Below the pieces are notes generated by a model. It saw nothing but the letters and a program-made list of their open reading frames with translations. It did not search any database and had not been told where the DNA came from. From Daejeonella sp. (GTDB lineage Bacteria; Bacteroidota; Bacteroidia; Sphingobacteriales; Sphingobacteriaceae): a stretch of DNA of 64,000 bases. Positions 53,203 through 63,354 of this stretch are shown piece after piece. The stretch's first letter is position 1. Each line of letters starts with the position of its first letter. Where the stretch lies: assembly GCF_017495225.1 (NCBI RefSeq), contig NZ_JAFEIG010000007.1, forward strand, positions 62,001-126,000, written 5' to 3'. A program made the position numbers and the translations under genes.

Positions 53203-54273
53203 GTGTCGCAAAAAATAAATATATCCATCACAAAAACTTCTAAATCACGCTTAGCGGATACAGATTTTGATAATTTACCTTTCGGAAAGACTTTTTCTGA
53301 TCATATGTTCATGGCTGATTATAGCGATGGCGAATGGAAAAACTTCCAGATTCTTCCTTATGGGGAAATTGGTATTCTACCCGCGATTTCTGCCCTCCAC
53401 TACGGACAAGCATTTTTTGAAGGGATAAAAGCCTACAAGCATGTTGATGGAAAAGTTTCAATCTTCCGTCCCGATAAAAATGGAGAACGTTTTAACCGTT
53501 CTGCAGAACGTTTATGCATGCCTGAGCTTCCATTAGAAATATTTTTGGAAAGCCTCTCCACCTTGGTAAACCTAGATAGAGATTGGGTTCCTGCAAAGGA
53601 AAATCATTCTTTATACATTAGACCCTTCATGTTTGCTACCGACCCATTTTTAGGGGTTACACCATCAGCAAGCTATAAATACATGGTAATTACTGGTCCG
53701 GTGGGACCCTATTTCTCAAAGAACCTAAAGGTAAAAATTGAGACTAATTATTCAAGAGCCTGCGACGGTGGTTTTGGTTTTGCAAAGGCTGCCGGCAATT
53801 ATGGAGGTTCTATGTTGCCTAATTTAAAGGCTAGTCAGGAAGGTTTTGATCAACTCATCTGGACAGATTCACGTGAGCATGCATATATTGAAGAATTAGG
53901 TGCTGCCAATGTCATGTTCTTAATGGATGGTACATTAATCACTCCATCTACAAGAGATACTATTTTGAAGGGCGTTACCCGCGATACGGTATTAACACTT
54001 GCTAAAAAATGGAATGTTCCAGTAGAAGAACGTAGAATTTCTGTAGAGGAGGTTCTTAAAGGAATAAAAGAAGGCCGTATTAGTGATGCATTTGGTGTAG
54101 GTACTGCTGCAACCATTGCACATATTGCCGAAATTGGCCACAATGGCGAGCTTTATACACTTCCAGATCCTGCAAAAAGAGAATTTTCGAATAAACTCTT
54201 GAATACGCTAAATGATCTACGCTATGGAAGATCTAGCGACGGGTTTGGATGGAATTATTTGGTAAATCGCTAA
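53203..54273 (+). CDS. ilvE: Branched-chain amino acid aminotransferase
   Basis: A PLP-dependent fold-type IV transaminase, 356 aa, that makes Leu, Ile and Val from their keto acids. Motifs: ALHYGQAFFEGIKAY, RPFMFATDPFLG, the PLP-lysine segment GFAKAAGNYGGS, and the class IV signature EELGAANVMFLMDGTLITP. It starts with GTG and no in-frame ATG lies nearby. Stands alone, followed by a strong terminator. Confidence 0.95.
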   Translation: MSQKINISITKTSKSRLADTDFDNLPFGKTFSDHMFMADYSDGEWKNFQILPYGEIGILPAISALHYGQAFFEGIKAYKHVDGKVSIFRPDKNGERFNRSAERLCMPELPLEIFLESLSTLVNLDRDWVPAKENHSLYIRPFMFATDPFLGVTPSASYKYMVITGPVGPYFSKNLKVKIETNYSRACDGGFGFAKAAGNYGGSMLPNLKASQEGFDQLIWTDSREHAYIEELGAANVMFLMDGTLITPSTRDTILKGVTRDTVLTLAKKWNVPVEERRISVEEVLKGIKEGRISDAFGVGTAATIAHIAEIGHNGELYTLPDPAKREFSNKLLNTLNDLRYGRSSDGFGWNYLVNR

Positions 54274-54292
54274 AAAATTCGTATATTATGAT

Positions 54293-54323
54293 AAGGCTGC
54301 TTAGAAATAAGCGGCCTTTTTTT
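54293..54323 (+). terminator. Terminator after ilvE
   Basis: An 11-bp stem with one G-U pair (AAGGCTGCTTA / TAAGCGGCCTT), a GAAA tetraloop and seven T. Confidence 0.92.
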
Positions 54324-54352
54324 GTTTAATAAATTCGGAATGTCACTATCAA

Positions 54353-56164
54353 TCAAGGAACATCAGTCCGGTTATTACGCCGAATAAGCCTTTTCTTTAA
54401 TCGATCATCTCTACGCTCATCACGTTGAATACGCTCTAGTTCGAGCTTTCTTAAACGTGCTTTGATTTCTTTTTGCGTCGGACCATCAAAACCGATAGTT
54501 TCTAATAATGCCATGGCAAAACCTTTCCAAATCATATTAAAGAAGGACGAATGTTGAGGCCTATTAAATGAAAAATTAGCATTCCTTACAGGAGCACCGG
54601 GTAATGGATTATGATTTTTAATAATGAGAATATTAGCAAAAATAGAGGCTAGCCCTTTTCTTTTCAATCGGGATGATTGATCACTCATCTCCAATAGTTT
54701 TATTTTCAAATCTTTATAATAACAAGTAATTTGTCCACTAACACCTCCTAAATTACCAGTCCCAGAAAAAATCATCTTCTCAATAAATCCGGAATTGATT
54801 TCGATGAGAGAAAGAGGCCTGATAGCGGAATTGAGCATATCAGCATCCATATTTCCTAAAGCTCCATAATAGTTAAATGAAGCATTGGGGTCAGTTAAAT
54901 TGAGCTTCATCGCCACATTTAATCGCCCACGATCCATAAGCAAAGATGTTAACTTAAGCTCGCTAAATTTATTTTTCGTAAGACTTAAAGAATCATTGGT
55001 AATATTTAAAATTTGGCCGTTTATCTGACTAAAAGTAAGCGTTCCTTTGCGCTTAGATGCAGGATTATATTCCGAATAATCAACTCGTGCATCATTTAAT
55101 ATAATTGAGTCGATTTGGGTATTAAGCTTAAATCGCTGCAAAGCCAATTGTGGGAAGTTAAGTCCCTTATTACGTATTGAATCAGGTAATTCTCGATTTA
55201 AAAAGATTGAGAAATTTGCCTTTTTCAAAACCAAGGAGGATGCTGAGAGTCGCCTTTCTTTGTTCAATAAATCGAAGTCGAGATTATTCAGCTGCACATC
55301 TTCTAAATTCATGGATAGGCGATCTTTCTGAAATTTAAACCTTCTAGAAAACTCCATTTCTTTAAATCGAGGGATGATACTTAATCCACTAATACGAGCA
55401 TATCCGCCAGCGGTAGAAGCACGAAATTCTTTAATTTGAACAGCATAATTTTTATCTATAGTCATGGTATGATGACCAAAGAGTTCAGCATAAATATCCT
55501 TGGTATAATATAAACGGGACTTATCATATTGCGCTGCGGAATCGATTAAAAGGTCAGAGATTTTTATGTAGAGGCCCTTTAAAGCAACAGATTTATTTGC
55601 ACTAGTACTCCTATCAATATATTTTAAATCGGCATCTTTAAGAATAATATTAGAGATCTTAACAGAATTAAGGTAGGGCGCTAAACGCTGATAGGCAGTT
55701 CGAGGGTCATCCAAATCAGTTTTAGTATTTTTTAAATCTGTATAATTTAACTCAAGCTGAGGATGTTCAATTTCAAGAGCATTCATTTCTAAATTTCTAT
55801 CCAAATAAATTTTCCAAGGCTGAATTCTTTTAAGGATAAGCTCTGCAATTTCAAGTTTATATACATGCTTAGGTGCAGTACCCAGCAATTTCATTTTATT
55901 ATAAACATGTGTATCAGGAGCAAAACGTATATTCTTTATTGTCATTCTTCCACTAATGAAATTTACGCGAACATTCTCAAAATCAACGCGATATAAACCA
56001 TCTGTAGAAGCATGAATAGTTTCTTTAATGCGCTCAGTAACGATAGGCCCCCAATAATTATTGAGGTAAACAGCTAGTCCCGCAAGCAGCGCAAGCAAGC
56101 TAATGAATCCGATTAGAATCCACTTCTTGATAAAGCTATAACTGTTCTTTTGGGTCATCATCAT
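54353..56164 (-). CDS. AsmA/YhdP-like membrane-anchored protein of unknown function
   Basis: A 603-aa protein. One N-terminal membrane helix (about 14-36) anchors a long periplasmic part rich in beta-strands with repeated patterns such as VDFENVRVNFISGRMTIKNI and SGLSIIPRFK, as in AsmA/DUF748 proteins that line a hydrophobic groove for lipid transport between membranes. The last 40 residues are Arg/Lys-rich. It faces miaB and is single-gene. Function not assigned. Confidence 0.7.
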   Translation of the reverse strand: MMMTQKNSYSFIKKWILIGFISLLALLAGLAVYLNNYWGPIVTERIKETIHASTDGLYRVDFENVRVNFISGRMTIKNIRFAPDTHVYNKMKLLGTAPKHVYKLEIAELILKRIQPWKIYLDRNLEMNALEIEHPQLELNYTDLKNTKTDLDDPRTAYQRLAPYLNSVKISNIILKDADLKYIDRSTSANKSVALKGLYIKISDLLIDSAAQYDKSRLYYTKDIYAELFGHHTMTIDKNYAVQIKEFRASTAGGYARISGLSIIPRFKEMEFSRRFKFQKDRLSMNLEDVQLNNLDFDLLNKERRLSASSLVLKKANFSIFLNRELPDSIRNKGLNFPQLALQRFKLNTQIDSIILNDARVDYSEYNPASKRKGTLTFSQINGQILNITNDSLSLTKNKFSELKLTSLLMDRGRLNVAMKLNLTDPNASFNYYGALGNMDADMLNSAIRPLSLIEINSGFIEKMIFSGTGNLGGVSGQITCYYKDLKIKLLEMSDQSSRLKRKGLASIFANILIIKNHNPLPGAPVRNANFSFNRPQHSSFFNMIWKGFAMALLETIGFDGPTQKEIKARLRKLELERIQRDERRDDRLKKRLIRRNNRTDVP

Positions 56165-56266
56165 TATTTAGCTCAAAATAGACATTTAAAAGCAATTATT
56201 TAGGGGCTAGGATATGTCAGCCTAAAATAAAAATAAAAAATATACGAGAAAATTCGGTCTGCCAAA

Positions 56267-56297
56267 TTGTCATTGTGCGGAAAATTTCGTACTTTTG
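56267..56297 (+). promoter_or_regulatory. Predicted promoter of the miaB operon
   Basis: TTG (56267-56269), a 20-nt spacer and TACTTTTG (56290-56297) fit the Bacteroidota consensus; the ATG follows after 13 nt. Confidence 0.55.
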
Positions 56298-56310
56298 TAA
56301 GCTAAATTAA

Positions 56311-57738
56311 ATGCCCATGTTTGACCGCCCACACAACTTAAAAGAATCATCAGATACTCAAATGCATGATGAATCGCGTCAGGGTGAAGCCTTAATGATT
56401 GAAAGGCCTAAGCAGTATAGCGGACGAAAACTATACATTGAAAGTTATGGTTGTGCAATGAACTTCGCAGACAGTGAAATTGTTGCATCACTGATGCTGG
56501 ATATGGGTTTTGAAACAACTCCACAATACAAAGAAGCAGACGTTATATTTATTAATACTTGTTCGATACGCGATAATGCTGAGCAGCGTGTAAGAAATAG
56601 GTTGCGTGAATTTAGTGCTGCAAAAAAGAAAAAGCCAGGCATGACCATTGGCGTTTTAGGATGTATGGCCGAGCGCTTGAAGTCTAAATTTTTGGAGGAA
56701 GAGAAGCTGGTTGACATCGTTATCGGACCTGATTCATACCGCGATTTACCTAATTTATTATCGCAGGCAGATGAAGGAATGCGCGCAGTTAACGTATTGC
56801 TATCACGTGAAGAAACCTATGCAGATATTAATCCTGTAAGATTGAATAGCAATGGTATTTCTGCCTTTGTTTCAATCATGCGTGGCTGTGATAATATGTG
56901 TTCTTTTTGTGTAGTACCTTTTACAAGAGGTAGAGAGCGAAGTAGAGATCCGGAATCTATTGTGAAAGAGGCTAGTGAATTATTTGAGCAAGGCTATCGC
57001 GAAGTAACCTTATTGGGACAGAATGTTGATTCATACAAATGGGCTGAGGGAGCTGTAAATTTTGCAAATCTTTTAGAGCTTGTAGCACAAATAAATCCAC
57101 TTTTACGTGTTCGTTTTTCAACCTCCCATCCAAAAGATATCACCGATGAGGTATTACATACCATGAAAAAGTATGAAAATATCTGTAATCATATCCATTT
57201 GCCTGTCCAATCGGGTAATTCAAGAGTGCTTGAATTGATGAACCGGACATATACTCGCGAATGGTACATTGAGCGTATCGATACAATTAAGCGATTAATT
57301 CCAGATTGTTCTATTTCAACAGATATTATCATAGGCTTTTGCACTGAAACGGAGGAAGAACACCAAGATACATTGAGCTTAATGGAATATGCCCAATTTG
57401 ATTTTGCTTATATGTACACCTATTCAGAGCGCCCTGGGACTTTAGCAGCTAAACGTTTTGAGGATGATATTCCTGAGGAGGTAAAAACCCGTCGTTTTAA
57501 CGAAGTCCTAAAAATGCAACAAAGCTGTTCATTGAAGAGGCTGGAGCAGCATATTGGTAAAACACATCAAGTTCTAATTGATGGATATTCGAAAAAATCG
57601 GATAAGGATTTTTCGGGAAAAAGTGAGCATAACATTACGGTAGTTTTTCCTGCCAATGAAAACAACAAACCTGGAGATTATGTTAATGTGGAAATTGTGC
57701 GTTGCACACCGGCCACATTGATAGGTCAAATAATTTAA
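56311..57738 (+). CDS. miaB: tRNA-2-methylthio-N6-dimethylallyladenosine synthase
   Basis: A radical-SAM methylthiotransferase, 475 aa, acting on A37 of tRNAs reading UNN codons. Domains: UPF0004 ([34 protein letters not shown] supply three cluster cysteines), radical SAM ([20 protein letters not shown]) and a C-terminal TRAM domain ([12 protein letters not shown] onward). All six cysteines are in place. First gene of the run miaB - sigma54 activator - lptE - hypothetical - secG. Confidence 0.95.
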   Translation: MPMFDRPHNLKESSDTQMHDESRQGEALMIERPKQYSGRKLYIESYGCAMNFADSEIVASLMLDMGFETTPQYKEADVIFINTCSIRDNAEQRVRNRLREFSAAKKKKPGMTIGVLGCMAERLKSKFLEEEKLVDIVIGPDSYRDLPNLLSQADEGMRAVNVLLSREETYADINPVRLNSNGISAFVSIMRGCDNMCSFCVVPFTRGRERSRDPESIVKEASELFEQGYREVTLLGQNVDSYKWAEGAVNFANLLELVAQINPLLRVRFSTSHPKDITDEVLHTMKKYENICNHIHLPVQSGNSRVLELMNRTYTREWYIERIDTIKRLIPDCSISTDIIIGFCTETEEEHQDTLSLMEYAQFDFAYMYTYSERPGTLAAKRFEDDIPEEVKTRRFNEVLKMQQSCSLKRLEQHIGKTHQVLIDGYSKKSDKDFSGKSEHNITVVFPANENNKPGDYVNVEIVRCTPATLIGQII

Positions 57739-57794
57739 AATTTAAACAAAAATGCAGATGGTTTTCAATCAGATGCATGTTGATGCTTTATAAT

Positions 57795-59030
57795 ATGGAT
57801 GTTCAGGATATAAAAAATCGTTTCGGAATAATTGGAAATTCACCCCTACTTAATCGTGCCATTGATATAGCACGCCAAGTTGCTCCTACCGATATTTCTG
57901 TATTAATTACTGGAGAAAGTGGTAGTGGTAAAGAAGTATTTTCCCATATTATTCATTCATTAAGTGCCCGTAAGCATGGGCCATTTATTGCGGTAAACTG
58001 TGGAGCAATACCTGAAGGAACCATCGATTCGGAGCTATTTGGTCACGAAAAAGGTTCATTTACAGGTGCTCATGATGCACGAAAAGGGTATTTTGAGGTT
58101 GTAGATGGTGGGACTATCTTTCTAGATGAGGTGGCAGAGCTTCCAATTGGTACACAGGCGCGTTTATTGCGCGTTTTAGAGACGGGAGAGTATATTCGTG
58201 TGGGATCATCAAAAGTACAAAAAACGAATGTAAGAGTAATTGCTGCAACTAATAAAGATGTATTTGATGCGGTAAGTGCCGGAAAATTCAGAGAAGATTT
58301 ATACTATCGTTTGAATACTGTCCCATTAAAAATACCTGCTTTAAGAGAGCGTAAAGAAGATATAAACTTATTATTTAGAAAATTCATCGCCGATTTTACG
58401 GATAAATATAGGAGTCCATCGGTTCAACTCGACCAGAGTGCACAGCAGCTTTTAATGAATTATAGCTGGCCCGGAAATGTGCGTCAACTAAAAAATATTG
58501 CAGAGCAGATTGCTGTCCTTGAGAAGGATAGAAATTTGACTGCAGAGCATTTACAGACCTACATTCCTACAGAAGCTGGAAGTACTTTGCCTATGCGAAT
58601 TCCGAACCAGAACAAGGATGATTTTTCGGAGCGCGACATTTTATATAAGGTACTTTTCGATATGAAGAAAGATATGATGGACCTGAAAAAACTGGTTGCA
58701 GAAATCATTCAAAATGGAGGCAATACCTCTACCATTCAGTCGAACCAAAACATCATCAATCAGCTATATCGCGATATTGAAATTCCAGAAAGCAAGGCTA
58801 TACCACAAGACCCGCATCAATTGGTAATCCATCAGCCGAGCAATGATAAATCATTTGATTTGATGGATGACGCTGAGGAGGTTGAAGAATCCTTATCTTT
58901 ATTGGATAAAGAATCTGACTTGATTAAGAAGGCATTAAAAAAGCACAAAGGAAAAAGGAAGATGGCGGCAAATGAGCTAGGAATTTCTGAGCGAACGCTT
59001 TACCGTAAAATTAAAGAATTAGAATTATAG
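57795..59030 (+). CDS. Sigma-54-dependent transcriptional activator without sensory domain
   Basis: A 411-aa AAA+ activator. Walker A is GESGSGKE; the sigma54-contact loop reads GSFTGA (Ser for Ala); Walker B is GGTIFLDEVAELP; the R-finger region contains YYRLNTVPLKIPALRERKED; a Fis-type HTH ends the protein (KRKMAANELGISERTLYRKI). About 115 residues of acidic/polar linker separate AAA+ and HTH. There is no receiver, GAF or PAS domain: the AAA+ domain begins at residue 15. I start at ATG 57795 (MDVQDIKNRFGIIGNSPLLN) because upstream codons overlap miaB. Likely constitutive, set by expression or an unknown partner. Confidence 0.9.
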   Translation: MDVQDIKNRFGIIGNSPLLNRAIDIARQVAPTDISVLITGESGSGKEVFSHIIHSLSARKHGPFIAVNCGAIPEGTIDSELFGHEKGSFTGAHDARKGYFEVVDGGTIFLDEVAELPIGTQARLLRVLETGEYIRVGSSKVQKTNVRVIAATNKDVFDAVSAGKFREDLYYRLNTVPLKIPALRERKEDINLLFRKFIADFTDKYRSPSVQLDQSAQQLLMNYSWPGNVRQLKNIAEQIAVLEKDRNLTAEHLQTYIPTEAGSTLPMRIPNQNKDDFSERDILYKVLFDMKKDMMDLKKLVAEIIQNGGNTSTIQSNQNIINQLYRDIEIPESKAIPQDPHQLVIHQPSNDKSFDLMDDAEEVEESLSLLDKESDLIKKALKKHKGKRKMAANELGISERTLYRKIKELEL

Positions 59031-59042
59031 ATAAAATTGAAA

Positions 59043-59561
59043 ATGCGTAGGTATTTATTACATATTAAATTTTTGCTTCTCCTTTCGGGAATTTTTATCA
59101 TACCATCTTGTGGAACCTATTCATTTTCAGGAGCTTCAATTCCTGCAGAAATGAAAACAACTTCTGTTCAGTTCTTTGAAAATAACTCAGCTTTAGTAGT
59201 TCCATATTTAAGTCAGCAGTTTACTGAAGCCTTGAAAGATCGTATTCGTAATCAATCGCGATTAAGCATTGTACGAACAGAAGCAGATGCAAATTTTGAA
59301 GGTAGAATTACAGATTATACCATTAGGCCTGTGGCTATTCAGGGGAATGATCGTGCGGGACTAAACAGACTAACTGTAACGGTAAGTGTAAAATATACCA
59401 ATAATTTGAATCCGGAATTGAATTTTGAACAGAGTTTTCAAGCTTTTCAAGAATTTAGTTTAAATCAGGGACCAATTCAAACACAGGAGCAAAAATTATT
59501 AGCATTGATAAATAGACAGCTAACAGAAGATATTTTTAACAAGGCTTTTGCCAATTGGTAA
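59043..59561 (+). CDS. lptE: LptE-family LPS-assembly lipoprotein
   Basis: A 172-aa outer-membrane lipoprotein that would partner LptD in LPS insertion. Signal with lipobox: MRRYLLHIKFLLLLSGIFII then PSCGTYSFSGASIP, a known LptE opening, followed by the QFFENNS and LTVTVSVKY strands. ATG 59043 is preferred over a TTG two codons upstream. It starts 12 bp after the activator's stop. Confidence 0.85.
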   Translation: MRRYLLHIKFLLLLSGIFIIPSCGTYSFSGASIPAEMKTTSVQFFENNSALVVPYLSQQFTEALKDRIRNQSRLSIVRTEADANFEGRITDYTIRPVAIQGNDRAGLNRLTVTVSVKYTNNLNPELNFEQSFQAFQEFSLNQGPIQTQEQKLLALINRQLTEDIFNKAFANW

Positions 59562-59594
59562 AAAATCTTTAGCTTTCAAAAAAAAGAGCATATA

Positions 59595-60623
59595 GTGGAA
59601 GAGGTACAAGGTCAAAATATTGATATTAAATTGTTTGCAGATTATGTAGCAGACCCATCGGCATCTAGCTTTGCCGAAGCTGCTGCAATAAGTGCAACAA
59701 TTGATATATACCCTTATTGCCAGTTATTATATCTGTTTAATTCTCGTGCAAGTACAGGAAAAGAGATCGATAGTAAAAACAATTATTTAGCAAAAGCATC
59801 ATTAATTATTCCTGATAGAAGTGTTTTATTCACTGTTCTTAATCATCCTGAAAAATTAATTGCCGAAAGTCCAAAGGTTTTACCTGTTATAGAAAATTCT
59901 GAAGAGCTTAATAAAATAAGCATAGAATTAGAGGAAAGTACATTTACTGAAATCAACTTCTATGAAGTGGAAGAGCTTATTATTCCTGAAGATAAGCAAA
60001 GCGATAATGAGGTGGTTTTAGAGCCTATTGAAGGGCAAAGTTCGGCTACAAACACTGAAGTTGAAACTTCAATTTCCAATCCCTCAATAGAAAGCCAAGA
60101 AACAGAGCAAAAAGTTTCAAAATACGATGATGATAAGATGCCATTTTCTTTTTTATGGTGGTTAAATAAAACAAGAAAAGAGCATTCTGATACGTATCAG
60201 CCCTATGTTGATTTTAAACTAGATACATCACAAAGTATCAAAAGATCATCGGTTGATCAGCTAAGTAGTCAGATTATTGAAAATATATTTCATCTACAAT
60301 CTCCACTAGAAGAGCTTGAAAATACACCTAAAACGGTCCCATTTCAAGTACGTAGAAAGGAAGACTCCATTTTAGAGAAGTTTATTAAAGAAGAACCTCA
60401 AATTAAGGCTCCAAACTCTCAAAAGCTAGATACAGAGAATAAAGCACGTAAAAGTTCTGAAGATCCGAACGATTTAGTTTCAGAGACATTGGCTCAGATT
60501 TACATCGATCAGATGTTATTTCAAAAAGCAATTGACACTTACAAAAAATTAAGTTTGAAATATCCGGAAAAAAGAACGTACTTTGCCGACCAAATTATTG
60601 AATTAGAAAAGAAAGTAAATTAA
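59595..60623 (+). CDS. Conserved hypothetical protein with TPR-like C-terminus
   Basis: A 342-aa soluble protein, GTG start. The first 100 residues are helical, the middle (about 105-290) is acidic, Ser/Glu-rich and probably disordered, and the last 45 (SETLAQIYIDQMLFQKAIDT) look like a TPR pair. It lies between lptE (33 bp) and secG (5 bp), a spacing that suggests co-expression. No family assigned. Confidence 0.65.
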   Translation: MEEVQGQNIDIKLFADYVADPSASSFAEAAAISATIDIYPYCQLLYLFNSRASTGKEIDSKNNYLAKASLIIPDRSVLFTVLNHPEKLIAESPKVLPVIENSEELNKISIELEESTFTEINFYEVEELIIPEDKQSDNEVVLEPIEGQSSATNTEVETSISNPSIESQETEQKVSKYDDDKMPFSFLWWLNKTRKEHSDTYQPYVDFKLDTSQSIKRSSVDQLSSQIIENIFHLQSPLEELENTPKTVPFQVRRKEDSILEKFIKEEPQIKAPNSQKLDTENKARKSSEDPNDLVSETLAQIYIDQMLFQKAIDTYKKLSLKYPEKRTYFADQIIELEKKVN

Positions 60624-60628
60624 TACAT

Positions 60629-60964
60629 ATGTTATATACAATTATTATTCTAGCGATCATTGTTTGTTTTCTGCTAGTAGTTATCATTTTGATACAAAAC
60701 CCTAAGGGCGGTGGTCTTTCATCAGGGTTTGCCGGTTCTAACAATGTAATGGGTGTTCAAAGAACAGGCGATTTTCTTGAAAAAGGCACATGGGTTCTTG
60801 CTGTAACCTTAATGGTTTTAGCATTAATGGCCAATGTAGTTGTTCCTCGTGGAGGAGTTGTTAATCAAGAAAAGAATGAAATTCAAAAACAGATTAATCA
60901 ACCTGCAGTACCTGTTTCGGCACCATCAAACTTGCCAATTCCAACAGATACTACAAAGAAGTAA
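60629..60964 (+). CDS. secG: Preprotein translocase subunit SecG
   Basis: A 111-aa membrane protein that helps SecYE-SecA translocation. Two helices flank the typical cytoplasmic loop: LVVIILIQNPKGGGLSSGFA, then a second helix TWVLAVTLMVLALMANVVV. The C-terminal tail is Pro/Gln/Asn-rich. Followed by a strong terminator. Confidence 0.93.
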   Translation: MLYTIIILAIIVCFLLVVIILIQNPKGGGLSSGFAGSNNVMGVQRTGDFLEKGTWVLAVTLMVLALMANVVVPRGGVVNQEKNEIQKQINQPAVPVSAPSNLPIPTDTTKK

Positions 60965-60982
60965 TTTTTAAAATTATAGATT

Positions 60983-61011
60983 AAGCCACCTTTTAAGGTG
61001 GCTTTTTTTTT
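60983..61011 (+). terminator. Terminator after secG
   Basis: Stem AAGCCACC / GGTGGCTT with a 6-nt apical loop, then nine T. Confidence 0.92.
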
Positions 61012-61178
61012 GGGGAATTAGCTGACAATCAACTGACAGCTTGACACCGAAAAATGAAATTTAAACTAGTCTGAGTTCCAAAAAATGAAATTTTGACAAG
61101 AATTACAAGCTAAATCCTTTTGGCATAATTAGTGTCTCATGTAACACAGAAAAATTAATTAAATAAATACATAATACT

Positions 61179-61472
61179 ATGGCATTAAATATCAAACCTA
61201 GCGCAGACCGGGTAGTTATAGAAGCTGCTCCGGCTGAAGAAAAAACAGCCTCAGGACTATATATTCCTGATACTGCAAAAGAAAAACCTCAAAAAGGAAC
61301 TGTTGTAGCAGTTGGTCCGGGTAAATATGCAGAGCAAACCGGAAATTTAATTCCTATGGCATATAAAGTAGGAGATGTGGTATTATATGGCAAATATGCT
61401 GGTACAGAAATTTCACATGATGGTAAAGAATACTTAATCATGCGTGAATCTGATATTTTCGCAACATTATAG
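61179..61472 (+). CDS. groES: Co-chaperonin GroES
   Basis: A 97-aa lid of the GroEL folding chamber. Visible: [20 protein letters not shown], the mobile loop [24 protein letters not shown] and the end [13 protein letters not shown]. It lies 105 bp before groEL. The 167 bp upstream contain two AAAAATGAAATTT direct repeats and two TTGACA boxes that might belong to heat-shock control. Confidence 0.97.
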   Translation: MALNIKPSADRVVIEAAPAEEKTASGLYIPDTAKEKPQKGTVVAVGPGKYAEQTGNLIPMAYKVGDVVLYGKYAGTEISHDGKEYLIMRESDIFATL

Positions 61473-61577
61473 TTATTTTCTGTTCTCAGATTATAGAAAA
61501 ATCCAGAATTCAAATAAATTGAAACCATGGAGTTTAATGCAATCATTTAATTAACTCCTATATTAAAAAATTAAAAA

Positions 61578-63215
61578 ATGTCAAAACAAGTTAAATACAA
61601 CGTTGAAGCACGTGATGCTCTGAAAAGAGGCGTGGATATTCTTGCCAATGCGGTAAAAGTAACTCTTGGTCCTAAAGGACGTAACGTAATTATTGATAAG
61701 AAATTTGGTTCACCGGCAATTACTAAAGATGGTGTTACGGTAGCTAAAGAAATTGAATTAAAAGACGCTCTTGAAAACATGGGTGCACAAATGGTGAAAG
61801 AAGTTGCATCAAAAACTGCTGATCAAGCTGGTGATGGTACAACAACTGCAACTGTTTTAGCTCAAGCAATTGTTACTGCTGGTATTAAAAACGTTGCTGC
61901 TGGTGCAAATCCAATGGATTTAAAGCGTGGTATCGACAAAGCGGTTACTGCTGTTGTGGCTAACTTAAAGAAACAATCACAATCGGTTGGCGAAGACAAT
62001 AAAAAAATCAAGCAAGTTGCCTCTATTTCAGCAAATAATGATGAAGTAATTGGAACCTTGATCGCTGATGCAATGGCGAAAGTAGGAAAAGATGGTGTAA
62101 TTACTGTTGAAGAAGCAAAAGGTACTGAAACTGAAATGAAGACAGTTGAAGGTATGCAGTTTGACCGTGGTTATTTATCTCCATATTTTGTAACCAATGC
62201 AGATAAAATGGAAGTTGAGTTAGAGAACCCATACATCCTTATTTACGATAAGAAAATCTCTTCAATGAAAGAATTATTACCTGTACTTGAGAAACAAGTT
62301 CAAACAGGTAAGCCATTGCTTATCATTGCAGAAGATCTTGATGGTGAGGCTCTTGCAACATTAGTTGTAAATAAAATCCGTGGTTCACTGAAAGTAGCTG
62401 CAGTTAAAGCTCCAGGATTTGGTGATCGTCGTAAAGCAATGCTTGAAGATATCGCTATCCTTACTGGCGGAACAGTTATTTCAGAAGAAAGAGGTTATAA
62501 ATTAGAAAATGCTGATCTTACTTATTTAGGTCAGGCAGAGAAAGTAGTTGTTGATAAAGACAATACAATTGTAATCAACGGTGCTGGTAAGTCTGATGAT
62601 ATCAAAGCCCGTGTTAACCAAATTAAAGCTCAAATTGAAACTACTACATCAGATTATGATAAAGAGAAGTTACAAGAGCGTTTAGCTAAGCTTTCAGGTG
62701 GTGTTGCCGTACTTTATGTAGGTGCAGCTACTGAGGTTGAAATGAAAGAAAAGAAAGATCGTGTTGACGATGCATTACATGCTACTCGTGCAGCGGTTGA
62801 AGAAGGTATCGTTGCTGGTGGTGGTGTTGCTTTCATTCGTTCTATTGAGGCCTTAGCTGATCTTAAAGGAGAAAATGATGATGAAACTACTGGTATTGCA
62901 ATTATCAGACGTGCTATCGAAGAGCCATTACGTCAAATCTGCCAAAACGCAGGTATTGAAGGTTCAATCATCGTTCAAAAAGTGAAAGAAGGCAAAGCTG
63001 ATTTTGGTTACAATGCTCGTACTGATGTGTTTGAAAACATGATTGGTGCAGGTGTTATTGATCCAACTAAAGTAAGCCGTATCGCATTAGAAAATGCAGC
63101 TTCTATCGCAGCAATGTTATTAACTACTGAAGTAGTTTTAGCTGATGATCCAGAAGAAGATAAAGGTGCTGGTATGCCTCCAATGGGTGGCGGTGGCATG
63201 GGTGGAATGATGTAA
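61578..63215 (+). CDS. groEL: Chaperonin GroEL
   Basis: A 545-aa type I chaperonin that folds proteins in an ATP-driven cavity. Key segments: [16 protein letters not shown], the ATP-site [26 protein letters not shown]-like hinge ([14 protein letters not shown]), and the C-terminal GGM-rich tail ([12 protein letters not shown]). Intact and co-transcribed with groES. Confidence 0.98.
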   Translation: MSKQVKYNVEARDALKRGVDILANAVKVTLGPKGRNVIIDKKFGSPAITKDGVTVAKEIELKDALENMGAQMVKEVASKTADQAGDGTTTATVLAQAIVTAGIKNVAAGANPMDLKRGIDKAVTAVVANLKKQSQSVGEDNKKIKQVASISANNDEVIGTLIADAMAKVGKDGVITVEEAKGTETEMKTVEGMQFDRGYLSPYFVTNADKMEVELENPYILIYDKKISSMKELLPVLEKQVQTGKPLLIIAEDLDGEALATLVVNKIRGSLKVAAVKAPGFGDRRKAMLEDIAILTGGTVISEERGYKLENADLTYLGQAEKVVVDKDNTIVINGAGKSDDIKARVNQIKAQIETTTSDYDKEKLQERLAKLSGGVAVLYVGAATEVEMKEKKDRVDDALHATRAAVEEGIVAGGGVAFIRSIEALADLKGENDDETTGIAIIRRAIEEPLRQICQNAGIEGSIIVQKVKEGKADFGYNARTDVFENMIGAGVIDPTKVSRIALENAASIAAMLLTTEVVLADDPEEDKGAGMPPMGGGGMGGMM

Positions 63216-63232
63216 TCATCACCCTATAAAAT

Positions 63233-63272
63233 AAAAAAAGCCTTTTCTGAGATTCAGAAAAGGCTTTTTTTT
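63233..63272. terminator. Bidirectional terminator between groEL and lipB
   Basis: A stem of about 18 bp, AAAGCCTTTTCTGA / TCAGAAAAGGCTTT with outer A/T pairs and a 3-nt loop, T-rich on both strands. Confidence 0.92.
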
Positions 63273-63354
63273 ATGATTAAAAATATAAATCTTAGATCTA
63301 AGATGGTGCTCAAAATCTTAAAGAGCCTATTAAATCATGATAAAATATGCTATT

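Noticed and set aside
57702-57794. Upstream start for the sigma54 activator
   Set aside because: It would overlap miaB and adds an unrelated basic stretch before the conserved start.
61090-61135. Sigma54 promoter before groES (TTTTGGCATAATTAG)
   Set aside because: TGGCA is present but there is no GC pair at the -12 position.
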